Position numbers and translations under genes: made by a program. A DNA stretch of 64,000 nucleotides from Shewanella sp. CG12_big_fil_rev_8_21_14_0_65_47_15 (GTDB lineage Bacteria > Pseudomonadota > Gammaproteobacteria > Enterobacterales > Shewanellaceae), in NCBI RefSeq assembly GCF_002783505.1, contig NZ_PFGL01000063.1, forward strand, positions 2,178 to 66,177, written 5' to 3'. Of this stretch, positions 27,874-37,270 are shown in pieces; within the stretch, counting starts at the first letter, position 1; the number at the start of each line of letters is the position of its first letter. Below the pieces are notes generated by a model. It did no database searches, was not told the origin of the DNA, and saw nothing but the letters and a program-made list of their open reading frames with translations.

Positions 27874-28881
27874 TTAACTATTTACGAGCTTAATTGCTGA
27901 ATCTCTTACAAATAATGAGGGTGTGAAGCGGCTAATAATCTCCACATCGGTTTTATTGTATACGTGCTTTAGTACCCAGAGCGCCGCCATTTTACCCATT
28001 TCATGGATGGGGTTACTGACTGAGGTGAGCTTAGGGGAAATATACTGGGGAAACGGGATATTATCGTAGCCCATGAAGGATAAGTCTTCAGGCACCTTCA
28101 CCCCTTGTTCAAGGCAGGTTGAAATCGCTCCCGATGCCATTTGATCATTGGCGCAAATCACCGCAGTAAACGGCCGTTGTAGGCTGAGTAAATGTCGCAT
28201 GCCATCGCAACCGCTCGACTCTTTAAACGTCCCTTCGTAGAACAGCTCACTCTCATAGGGAATGGCCGATTCGGTGAGCGCTTTTTTATGGCCCATCAGG
28301 CGCTGCCTAGCATCTAGTTTGAATAAAGGCCCTGATATATAAGCAATATGTTTATGCCCTAACGACAACATATGCTGAGTCGCGAGGTAACCGCCAAGCT
28401 CGTTATCGAGGTAAATACAGCGTTCACGTATGGCGGCAACATAGCGGTTAATCAGTACGATTGGCGTGCTGCGCTTACAGAGATCGATAAGGTAGTCATC
28501 TGAAACCGCTTCCACATCGATAATTAATGCATCACAGCCGCGATCCAGTAAAAATTGCACCGCATCCTTTTCTAGGGATTCATTACTTTTACCCGCGGCA
28601 ATAATGACGTGTTTACCCGCATCACGCAGGGCATCTTCAATTTCAGTCATCATAGGCCCATAAAACGGGCCATCCAATTGTGATACTAGGACGCCCACAC
28701 TATTTGAGCAGTTGGACGCTAATGATTGGGCTATCGCATTGGGGCGATAGTCCAACTGAGTCATAGCGTCTAATACCTTTTGTTTGGTTTTTTCACTGAC
28801 ATTGGTGTTTTTATTCATTACCCTTGACACAGTCGCAAGTGACACGCCTGCAAGTACCGAAACGTCGTAAATAGTGGCCAT
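27874..28881 (-). CDS. LacI-family sugar-responsive repressor
   Basis: The protein has 335 residues. The LacI helix-turn-helix is at 3-25 (TIYDVSVLAGVSLATVSRVMN), with the hinge helix at about 50-57 (PNAIAQSLAS). A periplasmic-binding-protein-like sensor domain follows (VGVLVSQLDGPFYGPMMTEIE, HKHIAYISGP, AVICANDQMASGAI). It should bind the AAGCGCTT palindromes at 27435-27456 and 31763-31776 and release them when a sugar binds. It is the third gene of the GH1-GPH-LacI operon, giving autoregulation. By position it resembles the beta-glucoside regulator BglR described for Shewanella; the exact effector is inference. Confidence 0.88.
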   Translation of the reverse strand: MATIYDVSVLAGVSLATVSRVMNKNTNVSEKTKQKVLDAMTQLDYRPNAIAQSLASNCSNSVGVLVSQLDGPFYGPMMTEIEDALRDAGKHVIIAAGKSNESLEKDAVQFLLDRGCDALIIDVEAVSDDYLIDLCKRSTPIVLINRYVAAIRERCIYLDNELGGYLATQHMLSLGHKHIAYISGPLFKLDARQRLMGHKKALTESAIPYESELFYEGTFKESSGCDGMRHLLSLQRPFTAVICANDQMASGAISTCLEQGVKVPEDLSFMGYDNIPFPQYISPKLTSVSNPIHEMGKMAALWVLKHVYNKTDVEIISRFTPSLFVRDSAIKLVNS

Positions 28882-28939
28882 ATCGTCTCAAATTAGAGGG
28901 ACTGAAAAGTACAATGCCTTGAAGATTAGCATATTTTTA

Positions 28940-30265
28940 TTAGCTGGCTCTATTTAATTCCAGATGGATTTCATCCACTTTTTGGTTATTTAGCCTATAA
29001 CGACGCATGATAAATGCGACCAAAATCGAGCCGATAGCGGGATAAAGGGTAAATGAAATTAAGATGCCATTGAGCGTCGTTTCACTCTGAACTACATCGG
29101 CTTGATAGCCATAACTTGCCAGTAACCACCCTGCCGCTGCACCGCCAATGGCTACCCCAAGCTTGATAAAGAAAATCACCGAGGAGTAAATCATACCTGT
29201 AATACGCACGCCGGTTTTGTATTGACCATAATCGACCGTATCCGCCATTTTAGCCCAGAGTAATGGGGTGGCCATATTAAAGGTAAAGCCCCAGACAATA
29301 TAAAGAGTGAAGGCGAGAACGACTTGATCTTTAGGGACAAAAAAGTGCAGTACACACAGAGTCGCGGCTAGGAGCTGCAACACAATATAGGCTTTGACCT
29401 TACAAACGTGCTTGGCTAATGGCTCTGCGAGAATGCAGCCAAAAATATTGCCAACCATACCTAAGGTGATGAAAAGAGTGATCATATCCGGTAGGTTAAG
29501 GAAATATTTTACGTAGTAAATGGCGAGGCTAGTGCGTAACACCATGCCGGATAATAGGCAAACCGCGGCGGCGGATAACACTCGCCATTGGTCATTCTGT
29601 AATAGGTATTTAACGTCCTGTTTAAAGCTAGAATTTTGATCGACTGGTGGGTGTAAGCGCTCTTTTGTGCCCCAGAAGCAGGTTAGAAACATGGCAACAC
29701 CTAAGATGCTCATGGCAAGGATCGTGAGCTGATAGCCCTTTGCTTGGTCACCTTTACCGAGAAACTCGACTAAAGGAAGGGTAAGTCCTGAGACCAGTAA
29801 ACCACCGAGCATGGCGAACACAAACCGATAGGATTGCACCGAAACCCGCTCTTTGGGATCGGCCGTCAGTACGCCACCTAGGGCGCAATAGGGAATATTA
29901 ATGGCGGTATATACCATCATCAATGCCGTGTAAGTCACGAAGGCATATATCATTTTCCCATTTTCAGATAAATCTGGGGTGGTAAATGCCAATACACTGA
30001 TAATCCCAAAGGGCAGGGCAAACCAGAGTAAATAGGGTCTGAATTTCCCCCAACGCGTGTTTGTACGGTCTGCCAATGCCCCCATTAAAGGATCTGTGAC
30101 GGCATCAATCAACCGAACGAGCAGAAACATAGTGCCGACAAAGGCGGGTGAAATGCCAAAGATGTCGGTGTAAAAAAAGGTAAGGAACAGCATAACGGTT
30201 TGAAAAACGATGTTGCTGGCGGTGTCGCCAAGCCCATAAGCTATTTTTTCTTTTATGCTAATCAT
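28940..30265 (-). CDS. GPH-family sugar:cation symporter
   Basis: The 441-residue protein is of the MelB/GPH type with 12 predicted membrane helices. The N-terminal KIAYGLGDTASNIVFQ and RLIDAVTDPLMGALADRTNTRWGKFRPYLLW are the family motifs, the latter holding the Asp residues that bind the coupling cation. ADTVDYGQYKTGVRITGMIYS lies in the second half. It probably imports a beta-glucoside such as cellobiose across the inner membrane for the GH1 enzyme, whose gene ends 10 bp upstream. The ligand is assigned from context only. Confidence 0.85.
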   Translation of the reverse strand: MISIKEKIAYGLGDTASNIVFQTVMLFLTFFYTDIFGISPAFVGTMFLLVRLIDAVTDPLMGALADRTNTRWGKFRPYLLWFALPFGIISVLAFTTPDLSENGKMIYAFVTYTALMMVYTAINIPYCALGGVLTADPKERVSVQSYRFVFAMLGGLLVSGLTLPLVEFLGKGDQAKGYQLTILAMSILGVAMFLTCFWGTKERLHPPVDQNSSFKQDVKYLLQNDQWRVLSAAAVCLLSGMVLRTSLAIYYVKYFLNLPDMITLFITLGMVGNIFGCILAEPLAKHVCKVKAYIVLQLLAATLCVLHFFVPKDQVVLAFTLYIVWGFTFNMATPLLWAKMADTVDYGQYKTGVRITGMIYSSVIFFIKLGVAIGGAAAGWLLASYGYQADVVQSETTLNGILISFTLYPAIGSILVAFIMRRYRLNNQKVDEIHLELNRAS

Positions 30266-30275
30266 GGCTTTAGCC

Positions 30276-31643
30276 TTATTTATTATTGTTATTCGTTAAG
30301 TGGGCCCTTGAGCGAATCAAATCGCTGTAGGCGTGACCACTGGCCTTTATCGTGCGGGTTTGGCTGGCATAATCCACATAGACTATGCCAAAGCGTTTTA
30401 AGTAGCCTTCGGCCCACTCAAAATTATCCATCAAGCTCCAGGCAAAGTAACCCTGAATGTTAACACCTTGTACTATGGCATTGTCTACAGCGGTTAAATG
30501 GTGCTGGTAATAGCTGAGTCTATCGAAGTCATCGATACGCCCATCAATACACTTATCGTCCATGGCTGCGCCATTTTCTGTGATGAAAACAGGGGGTAAA
30601 TTATAGGTTTGATTTAAAGAGACCAGTAAGTCGGTAAAGGCCTGTGGATAGATCTCCCAGCCTATGTCGGTTTTGGGTACCCTTGGTAAATCAACTTGTA
30701 TAAATCCGTGTGTTGTATCGGCCTGATATACGGCGCGGGTATAAAAGTTGACCCCTAAAAAATCAATGGGTTGACTGATAAGCTCAAGGTCGCCGTCGTG
30801 AATTTCCGGTCTGTCTTCTGGTGCTAATGTTGTGAGAAGCGCTGGGTAGGCCGCATCGAAAATCGGCTTGATATACCACTGATTAAAATAATCATCGGCT
30901 TGTTTTGCGGCCTGAATATCGGCGGCACTTTGGGTTAATGCGTAGCAGGGCGTGAAGTTAAGCACTATGCCATTCATGCTGTTAGGGCTGTTCCTTTGCA
31001 GCACTTGCATCGCTAAGCCGTGGGCGAGTAACAGGTGGTGAGCCGATTGGCGGCCATAGGCTTTTTTCATTAAACCGGGGGCGTGAATACCTGCCTCATA
31101 GCCTAAATATGAGCTGCAAAAGGGTTCATTTAAGGTGGCGTAGGAATACACTCGGTCGCCGAAGGCTTGGCTTATTTTGTCGGCATAGTCTTTGAAAAGG
31201 TAAGCCGTATCTCGGTTTAACCAGCCGCCTTGATCCTCAATATGTTGAGGAAGATCCCAATGGTAAAGCGTAACAAATGCTTTGATATTTCTACGTTTTA
31301 GCTCGTCTAGAATGCCAATGTAGAAATCAACACCCCGTTGATTAATGCTGCCATCTTGATTTAAGACGCGTCCCCACGCGATTGAAAAACGATAGGCATC
31401 CACCCCGAGTGATGCGATTAAGGCGATATCTTCTTTCCATAGATTCAAGTGGTTGCAGGCAACATTACCATTGGAGGCATCACGGATTTTATCTGGTGTT
31501 GCGCAGAAGGTGTCCCAAATACAGGTTTGGCGAGAGTCCACGCCACCTTCGATTTGAAATGAAGCGGTCGCAACACCAAAAGTAAACGCTTCGCTTTGGA
31601 GTCTCGAGTTCTTTGGTAAAGATATTTTCATATATTCAGTCAC
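30276..31643 (-). CDS. GH1 beta-glucosidase
   Basis: The 455-residue glycoside hydrolase family 1 enzyme has the acid/base Glu173 in ATLNEPFC and the nucleophile Glu356 in FITENGAA. FTFGVATASFQIEGG, YRFSIAWGRVLNQDGS, TLYHWDLPQHIED and FAWSLMDNFEWAEGYLKRFG are the standard GH1 blocks. No signal peptide is seen, so it hydrolyses imported beta-glucosides to glucose in the cytoplasm. The start is uncertain: GTG 31643 or ATG 31631, neither with a clear ribosome site. It is the first gene of the operon with the GPH transporter and the LacI regulator, read divergently from gluP. Confidence 0.92.
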   Translation of the reverse strand: MTEYMKISLPKNSRLQSEAFTFGVATASFQIEGGVDSRQTCIWDTFCATPDKIRDASNGNVACNHLNLWKEDIALIASLGVDAYRFSIAWGRVLNQDGSINQRGVDFYIGILDELKRRNIKAFVTLYHWDLPQHIEDQGGWLNRDTAYLFKDYADKISQAFGDRVYSYATLNEPFCSSYLGYEAGIHAPGLMKKAYGRQSAHHLLLAHGLAMQVLQRNSPNSMNGIVLNFTPCYALTQSAADIQAAKQADDYFNQWYIKPIFDAAYPALLTTLAPEDRPEIHDGDLELISQPIDFLGVNFYTRAVYQADTTHGFIQVDLPRVPKTDIGWEIYPQAFTDLLVSLNQTYNLPPVFITENGAAMDDKCIDGRIDDFDRLSYYQHHLTAVDNAIVQGVNIQGYFAWSLMDNFEWAEGYLKRFGIVYVDYASQTRTIKASGHAYSDLIRSRAHLTNNNNK

Positions 31644-31762
31644 TTAATTGTATTTTTGAATTTATTCCTGCGATTTAAAACACAGAGTTCAAGATAAAGA
31701 GAGTAAAGATGCTTGCCGACAGTCACTAAAAATATTGACTTTGGTTATCGACATGTTAACAA

Positions 31763-31776
31763 TGGAAGCGCTTACA
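31763..31776. promoter_or_regulatory. LacI-type operator in the GH1/gluP divergent promoter
   Basis: TGGAAGCGCTTACA differs by one base from the TGTAAGCGCTTACA core of the operator at 27435-27456. It lies about midway between the GH1 start (31643) and the gluP start (31899), so one bound repressor could control both directions. Confidence 0.75.
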
Positions 31777-31898
31777 TCGAGGTTAGTGACTAATCATAAA
31801 AAGGTCAATATGTGATTCGGATAAATTAATCACGCCATTTTGACTAAGAAGATTAAACGTTTTTATCTAGGTAATCGGTTGGGGAGAAAAGGGCAAAT

Positions 31899-33194
31899 AT
31901 GGCTATTACAAATGAAACTAAGGTGAGTGCAGTGAGTGAGTCGACAAGGAGTGTGCACCAGAGTGGCAACTTTAGGTTCGCTTTAGTGGCCTTAACATCG
32001 TTGTTTTTCATGTGGGGATTCATTACTTGTCTTAACGATATCTTGATACCTTACTTAAAAAATATGTTTGAGCTGAATTACGCCCAAGCCATGTTGGTGC
32101 AGTTTTGTTTTTTTGGGGCTTACTTCATTGTCTCCATCCCCGCTGGTGCACTCGTGGGTAAAATTGGTTATCAAAAAGGCATAGTCACAGGGCTTGGTAT
32201 TGCGTGTTTAGGCTGCTTATTGTTTTATCCTTCGGCGAGTTTTGCCTCCTATTGGATGTTCCTAGGCGCTTTTTTTGTTTTAGCCTCCGGCATTACGATT
32301 CTACAAGTGGCGGCTAATCCCTACGTCAGCGTGCTGGGACCGGCGAAAACCGCCTCATCGAGACTCACGTTGACCCAAGCGTTTAATTCCTTTGGCACCA
32401 CAGTCGCCCCGTTTTTCGGCAGTTGGTTGATTTTATCGACCTCACATCAAATGACGGGAGAGGGTGCATCTGACCTTATGGTCAGTGCTGCGGCCCAAGC
32501 GAGCACAGTCCAAGTTCCCTATTTGATTTTAGCGGCCAGTTTATGTGTGTTGGCGGTCATTTTTATGCTGTTAAAGCTGCCTTTTTTAGGCCAAAAACTG
32601 CCGGCGAGCAGTGCTAAAGTGCTGGGCAGTGCATGGCAATTTCCACATCTTGTTCTCGGTAGCGTGGGGATTTTTGTGTATGTGGGGGCCGAAGTCGCCA
32701 TTGGTAGTTTTCTGATTAGTTTTTTAGTTCAGCCCGATATTGGTGGTTATACCCATGCCGAAGCCGCGCATTACATTGCCTACTATTTTGGTGGCGCTAT
32801 GGTTGGGCGTTTTATTGGTGCGGCCGTGATGCAAAAAATCAAGGCCGGCAAAGTGTTAGCCTTTAATGCGATTTGTGCTTGCCTGCTGGTGGCCTTAGCC
32901 ATGTTCAGTACGGGGGCGATGGCGATGTGGGCCTTACTGCTAGTCGGGTTATGTAACTCTATTATGTTCCCGACGATTTTCAGCCTAGCATTGCAGGATC
33001 TTGAGCAACATACCAGCCAAGGTTCTGGCATTTTATGTTTGGCGATTGTGGGCGGTGCGATTGTGCCCTTATTCCAAGGTATGTTAGCCGATCATTTTGG
33101 TATTCAATTGGCCTTTATTTTACCGCTGCTTTGTTATGGCTTTATCGCCTATTACGGCGCCAAGGGCTGTGATGCCCCAAGACCAAGATTTTAA
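31899..33194 (+). CDS. gluP: Glucose/galactose MFS transporter
   Basis: The 431-residue protein is of the FucP/GluP sugar MFS family with 12 predicted helices. [21 protein letters not shown] in helix 1 and [15 protein letters not shown] with [15 protein letters not shown] are the family signatures. Start ATG 31899 follows a GGGGAGAAAAGGG stretch. It imports free glucose, which would be set loose by the periplasm-facing GH3 enzyme coded next. A shared LacI operator upstream ties it to the beta-glucoside genes. The assignment to glucose rather than another hexose is from family and context. Confidence 0.88.
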   Translation: MAITNETKVSAVSESTRSVHQSGNFRFALVALTSLFFMWGFITCLNDILIPYLKNMFELNYAQAMLVQFCFFGAYFIVSIPAGALVGKIGYQKGIVTGLGIACLGCLLFYPSASFASYWMFLGAFFVLASGITILQVAANPYVSVLGPAKTASSRLTLTQAFNSFGTTVAPFFGSWLILSTSHQMTGEGASDLMVSAAAQASTVQVPYLILAASLCVLAVIFMLLKLPFLGQKLPASSAKVLGSAWQFPHLVLGSVGIFVYVGAEVAIGSFLISFLVQPDIGGYTHAEAAHYIAYYFGGAMVGRFIGAAVMQKIKAGKVLAFNAICACLLVALAMFSTGAMAMWALLLVGLCNSIMFPTIFSLALQDLEQHTSQGSGILCLAIVGGAIVPLFQGMLADHFGIQLAFILPLLCYGFIAYYGAKGCDAPRPRF

Positions 33195-33276
33195 ATCAAT
33201 TAAAACACGACGATTAAACACATGGATGCGCACACGGCGTGTGTATTAAGACATTTTATTTTTAAGGGCGAGAATT

Positions 33277-35949
33277 ATGAGCGTTATCGCATTGAGACCC
33301 AAAACCTTTAGCTTGAGTTTATTGGCTGTGCTGACCTGCGCTTGCTTAAGTGGATGCAGTAAAACAGAGCAGGTGAAGGAAGTTGTGCCTAGTCAATCCG
33401 TTAATCCCAATGATATGGTCACATCTAGCTCGCCCAATAGCCCCAATAGCCCCAATGGCTACAGTATCGATGGCAAGCCTACCGATATTAATATTTGGCC
33501 ACAGTTAACTATACCTCATAAAAATCAGCCAGATGTTGAAAAGCGAGTCGCGGACTTATTAGCAAAAATGACGCTAGAGCAGAAAGTCGCGCAGATGATC
33601 CAACCTGAGATCCGCGATATCACGGTCGAAGATATGCGCAAATACGGCTTTGGCTCCTATTTAAATGGTGGCGGCTCTTACCCAAATCAAGATAAACATG
33701 CGACGCCAGCAGATTGGATTGCCTTAGCCGACGCTATGTTTCAAGCCTCTATGGATGACTCGCTCGATGGCATCAGTATTCCAACTATGTGGGGCACGGA
33801 TGCGGTTCATGGTCACAACAATGTGATTGGTGCAACGCTGTTCCCACATAATATAGGGTTAGGTGCGGCCCAGCATCCTGAGCTTATCCAGCAAATAGCC
33901 GCGATCACCGCCAAAGAAGTGATGGTGACGGGGATCGATTGGGTATTTGCACCGACTGTTGCCGTGGTGCGTGATGACCGCTGGGGACGAACCTACGAGG
34001 GCTATTCTGAAGATCCTGCCATCGTTAAATCCTATTCCCACGCGATTGTTGAGGGATTACAAGGTGGCAATGATAAAGACTTCTTATCGGATCAGCATGT
34101 TATCGCGACTGTAAAACATTTCTTAGGGGATGGCGGCACCGAAGGGGGAGATGATCAGGGCGATAATCTCGTATCCGAACAAGCCTTGTTTGATATTCAC
34201 GCCCAAGGTTATATCGGCGGGTTAACCGCGGGCGCGCAAACGGTGATGGCCTCATTTAATAGTTGGCACGGTGCTAAAAATCACGGTAACCCTTATTTAT
34301 TAACCGATGTACTTAAGACGCGCATGGGCTTTGATGGCTTGGTTGTCGGCGACTGGAATGGCCATGGACAGGTCGAAGGTTGCAGCAATGAATCTTGTCC
34401 TCAGGCTGTTAATGCGGGCTTAGACGTATTTATGGTGCCAACGGCGGCATGGAAACCCTTATATGAAAACACTATCGCGCAAGTGAAGTCGGGTTTGATA
34501 GGTCAAGCGCGGATTGACGATGCCGTGAGCCGTATCCTGCGCGTAAAAATCCGAGCGGGATTATTTGACAAGCCAAGTCCTGCTAAGCGTCCTTTATCGG
34601 GTAAAACCGAGTTAATTGGCCAAGCGAGCCACAGGGACGTTGCGCGCCAAGCAGTACGCGAGTCGCTAGTATTATTGAAGAACAATCAACACTTATTGCC
34701 TTTATCCTCCAAAGCTAAAGTGCTCGTCGCGGGCGATGCCGCCGATAATATTGGCAAGCAATCGGGTGGTTGGTCTATTACTTGGCAGGGTACAGATAAT
34801 CAAAATGCTGATTTCCCAGGAGCAACATCGATTTATGCCGGCATAGCAAAGGTGGTTACTGCCAGCGGTGGTAGCGCAGTGCTGAGTGTCGATGGTCAAT
34901 TTGAAGCTGCGAATAAACCCGATGTGGCGATTGTGGTATTTGGTGAGGAGCCCTATGCCGAAGGCAATGGTGATATCGATAATCTTGAATATCAAAGGGG
35001 TAATAAGCGTGACTTAGCACTATTGCAAAAGCTCAAAGCCGCTGGGGTTCCTGTGGTCTCTGTGTTTATCAGCGGCCGACCTTTATGGGTCAATCCTGAG
35101 TTAAATGCCTCTGACGCCTTTGTCGCCGCTTGGTTGCCTGGCACCGAAGGTGCAGGGATTGCCGAAGTGTTATTCACTCAGGCCAATGGCGATGTTCAGT
35201 ATGACTTTACTGGTAAATTGTCTTTCTCATGGCCGTCGACACCGCAGCAAACTCGCGTGAATGTTCACGACAGTGATTATTCGCCACTATTACCCTATGG
35301 TTATGGCTTGAGTTATGCGGATAAGGCTGATACTACTGCGCCTGCGGTATTATCGAATCGTTTGTCCGAAGATAACTTCGGTGAACAAGTGCCACTTAGC
35401 CAGAAGCCGTTATTCGAGCGTGCCGTTAAGGCGCCTTGGAAAATGCTAATTGGCAGTGTTGAAGGTGACAAGGTTTCGATGGAACCTATCGCCAGCAGCG
35501 TGCAGGCAAATGATGTTGTTACGATTAAAACCTTTGATAAACAAGTGCAAGAAGATGCCCGTCACATTAGTTTCAACGGTAAAGCGCTTGGTTTTGTGAG
35601 CTTGCAGGGGAACTTCCCGGAAGACTTGCGGGCTTATCTGGCGAGTAAGTCAGTGCTCAGCATGCAAGTCAAAGTGGGTTCACCGATTACGGCGCCAGTG
35701 AATGTCGGCATGATCTGCGAAGGCGATTGTCGAGCCAATGTGGATATTAGCACTCAGCTAAGCGCATTAAGCCTTGATACTTGGAGTGAACTAAACATAG
35801 ATCTCACTTGCTATCAGGGGCAGGGGATCGATTTTGGTAAAATTATCTCGCCTTTCACCTTATCTTCATCGGACGCCGTGGATATCAGTTTTAGCGATAT
35901 TATCTTAAAGCCAAAGACGGCGAATATGGTGTCGGTCGAGTGCCCGTAA
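33277..35949 (+). CDS. GH3 beta-glucosidase / exo-glucanase lipoprotein
   Basis: The 890-residue protein has a lipobox LSGC at 24-27 (lipidated Cys27), then a linker with a threefold Ser-Pro-Asn repeat (about 52-60). The GH3 N-terminal barrel includes MWGTDAVHGHNN, APTVAVVRDDRWGRTYEGYSED, VKHFLGDG (279-286) and the nucleophile Asp359 in VVGDWNGHG. The GH3 C-terminal domain (about 450-685) includes VVFGEEPYAEGNGD, SGRPLWVNPEL and LPYGYGLSY. About 170 further residues form a jelly-roll-like ExoP-type extension. It is membrane-anchored, probably facing the periplasm, and cuts glucose from beta-glucans or cello-oligomers. It is probably cotranscribed with gluP (82 bp gap). Confidence 0.9.
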   Translation: MSVIALRPKTFSLSLLAVLTCACLSGCSKTEQVKEVVPSQSVNPNDMVTSSSPNSPNSPNGYSIDGKPTDINIWPQLTIPHKNQPDVEKRVADLLAKMTLEQKVAQMIQPEIRDITVEDMRKYGFGSYLNGGGSYPNQDKHATPADWIALADAMFQASMDDSLDGISIPTMWGTDAVHGHNNVIGATLFPHNIGLGAAQHPELIQQIAAITAKEVMVTGIDWVFAPTVAVVRDDRWGRTYEGYSEDPAIVKSYSHAIVEGLQGGNDKDFLSDQHVIATVKHFLGDGGTEGGDDQGDNLVSEQALFDIHAQGYIGGLTAGAQTVMASFNSWHGAKNHGNPYLLTDVLKTRMGFDGLVVGDWNGHGQVEGCSNESCPQAVNAGLDVFMVPTAAWKPLYENTIAQVKSGLIGQARIDDAVSRILRVKIRAGLFDKPSPAKRPLSGKTELIGQASHRDVARQAVRESLVLLKNNQHLLPLSSKAKVLVAGDAADNIGKQSGGWSITWQGTDNQNADFPGATSIYAGIAKVVTASGGSAVLSVDGQFEAANKPDVAIVVFGEEPYAEGNGDIDNLEYQRGNKRDLALLQKLKAAGVPVVSVFISGRPLWVNPELNASDAFVAAWLPGTEGAGIAEVLFTQANGDVQYDFTGKLSFSWPSTPQQTRVNVHDSDYSPLLPYGYGLSYADKADTTAPAVLSNRLSEDNFGEQVPLSQKPLFERAVKAPWKMLIGSVEGDKVSMEPIASSVQANDVVTIKTFDKQVQEDARHISFNGKALGFVSLQGNFPEDLRAYLASKSVLSMQVKVGSPITAPVNVGMICEGDCRANVDISTQLSALSLDTWSELNIDLTCYQGQGIDFGKIISPFTLSSSDAVDISFSDIILKPKTANMVSVECP

Positions 35950-36142
35950 TGTAACACCTCAAGGCGCAGAGAGTCGTTTAAATGACAACTTCGCCTTAAT
36001 TTAGACAGTCATGAATTGCCATGACTTTGGCTGAGGCTAATGTTGTTTTTGACTTGAGTCAGTTTTCAATGACAGCGTATGGCAGTAGAGATGATCTTCA
36101 CCGAGCCATTTTGGGTTAAATATATTGAGATGGAGTAAGTTG

Positions 36143-37039
36143 ATGTTACGAATTGGTATCGATCTTGGCGGCACAAAAATCGAGTTAGTCGCATTAGATG
36201 ACGCTGGTAAAGAAGTGTTTCGTAAACGTATCCCAACACCGAGAGAATATGTTGCAACAGTCGATGCGTTAGTCGCACTCGTGACAGAAGTCGAAGAGAG
36301 CCTGCAACAAACCGCCACGATAGGCATTGGTATTCCTGGGGTGATTTCCCCTTTTACTGGCCTAGTTAAAAATGCTAATTCAACGTGGATCAATGGCCAT
36401 CCCCTCGATGTGGATCTGGGGGCTCGATTAAACCGTAAGGTGAGGATCGCCAACGATGCGAACTGTTTTGCCGTCTCTGAAGCGGTCGATGGCGCCGCTG
36501 CCGGCAAGTCACTGGTCTTTGGTGCCATTATTGGCACTGGCTGCGGCGCTGGTATCGCCATCAAAGGCCAAGTGCATGATGGTGGCAATGGCATCGGCGG
36601 TGAGTGGGGTCATAATCCTTTGCCTTGGATGAAAGCTGATGAATTTAATACCACGAGGTGTTTTTGTGGTAACAGGGACTGCATCGAGACGTTTATCTCT
36701 GGGACGGGCTTTGTACGCGATTTTCGCGCCGCAGGTGGTATCGCTGACAGCGGTATTGAAATTGCCCAAATGATGCAAGCGGGCGATCCGCTGGCGACTC
36801 AAGCATTTGACCGCTTTATTGACCGTTTAGCTCGTTCATTGGCCCATGTGATCAATATGATGGATCCTGATGTTATCGTCCTTGGTGGCGGAGTTTCTAA
36901 CATCGATGCTATCTACACAGAATTGCCCAAGGTTTTACCTTTATATGTGGTTGGCCGTGAGTGCCACACTCCAGTTGTTAAAAACTGTTATGGCGCTTCA
37001 TCGGGGGTGCGTGGTGCCGCTTGGTTGTGGGGACGTTAA
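36143..37039 (+). CDS. Mak-like ROK-family hexokinase
   Basis: The protein has 299 residues from ATG 36143, which has GGAG 7 bp upstream. ATP-binding DLGGTK lies at 7-12, the catalytic Asp105 in [19 protein letters not shown] at 153-162, and the ROK zinc motif at [10 protein letters not shown] (Cys173, 175, 180). It follows E. coli Mak (fructo-mannokinase) closely, including [12 protein letters not shown] and [12 protein letters not shown]. In this locus it most likely phosphorylates glucose freed by the GH1 and GH3 enzymes, but fructose or mannose are possible. A strong terminator follows. Confidence 0.88.
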   Translation: MLRIGIDLGGTKIELVALDDAGKEVFRKRIPTPREYVATVDALVALVTEVEESLQQTATIGIGIPGVISPFTGLVKNANSTWINGHPLDVDLGARLNRKVRIANDANCFAVSEAVDGAAAGKSLVFGAIIGTGCGAGIAIKGQVHDGGNGIGGEWGHNPLPWMKADEFNTTRCFCGNRDCIETFISGTGFVRDFRAAGGIADSGIEIAQMMQAGDPLATQAFDRFIDRLARSLAHVINMMDPDVIVLGGGVSNIDAIYTELPKVLPLYVVGRECHTPVVKNCYGASSGVRGAAWLWGR

Positions 37040-37077
37040 CTCTAGACTCAATCTGAAATAGTGTTTGATATTTAAGG

Positions 37078-37110
37078 CCAAATTCATTTATTTGAATTTG
37101 GTTTTTTTTT
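37078..37110 (+). terminator. Intrinsic terminator after the ROK kinase
   Basis: CCAAATTCA (37078-37086) pairs with TGAATTTGG (37093-37101) over a 6-base loop, followed by nine T (37102-37110). Confidence 0.93.
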
Positions 37111-37270
37111 GATTTTGTCATGCAAAAGTTTTACATTTCATTAGCAAATCTTTATCTTAAGTGCTGGTAATTCTTATGCTAAGTGCTATTTTTAGTACTG
37201 GTAGAAAATATAAAAAAATGAATTAGATCAAAATAATTACGCTATTGTCGTTCTCTTGGGAGTTGACTAG

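Noticed and set aside
33430..33460. Triplet repeat AGCCCCAAT as a mobile or regulatory repeat
   Set aside because: It lies inside the GH3 gene and codes the flexible Ser-Pro-Asn linker after the lipid-anchored cysteine.
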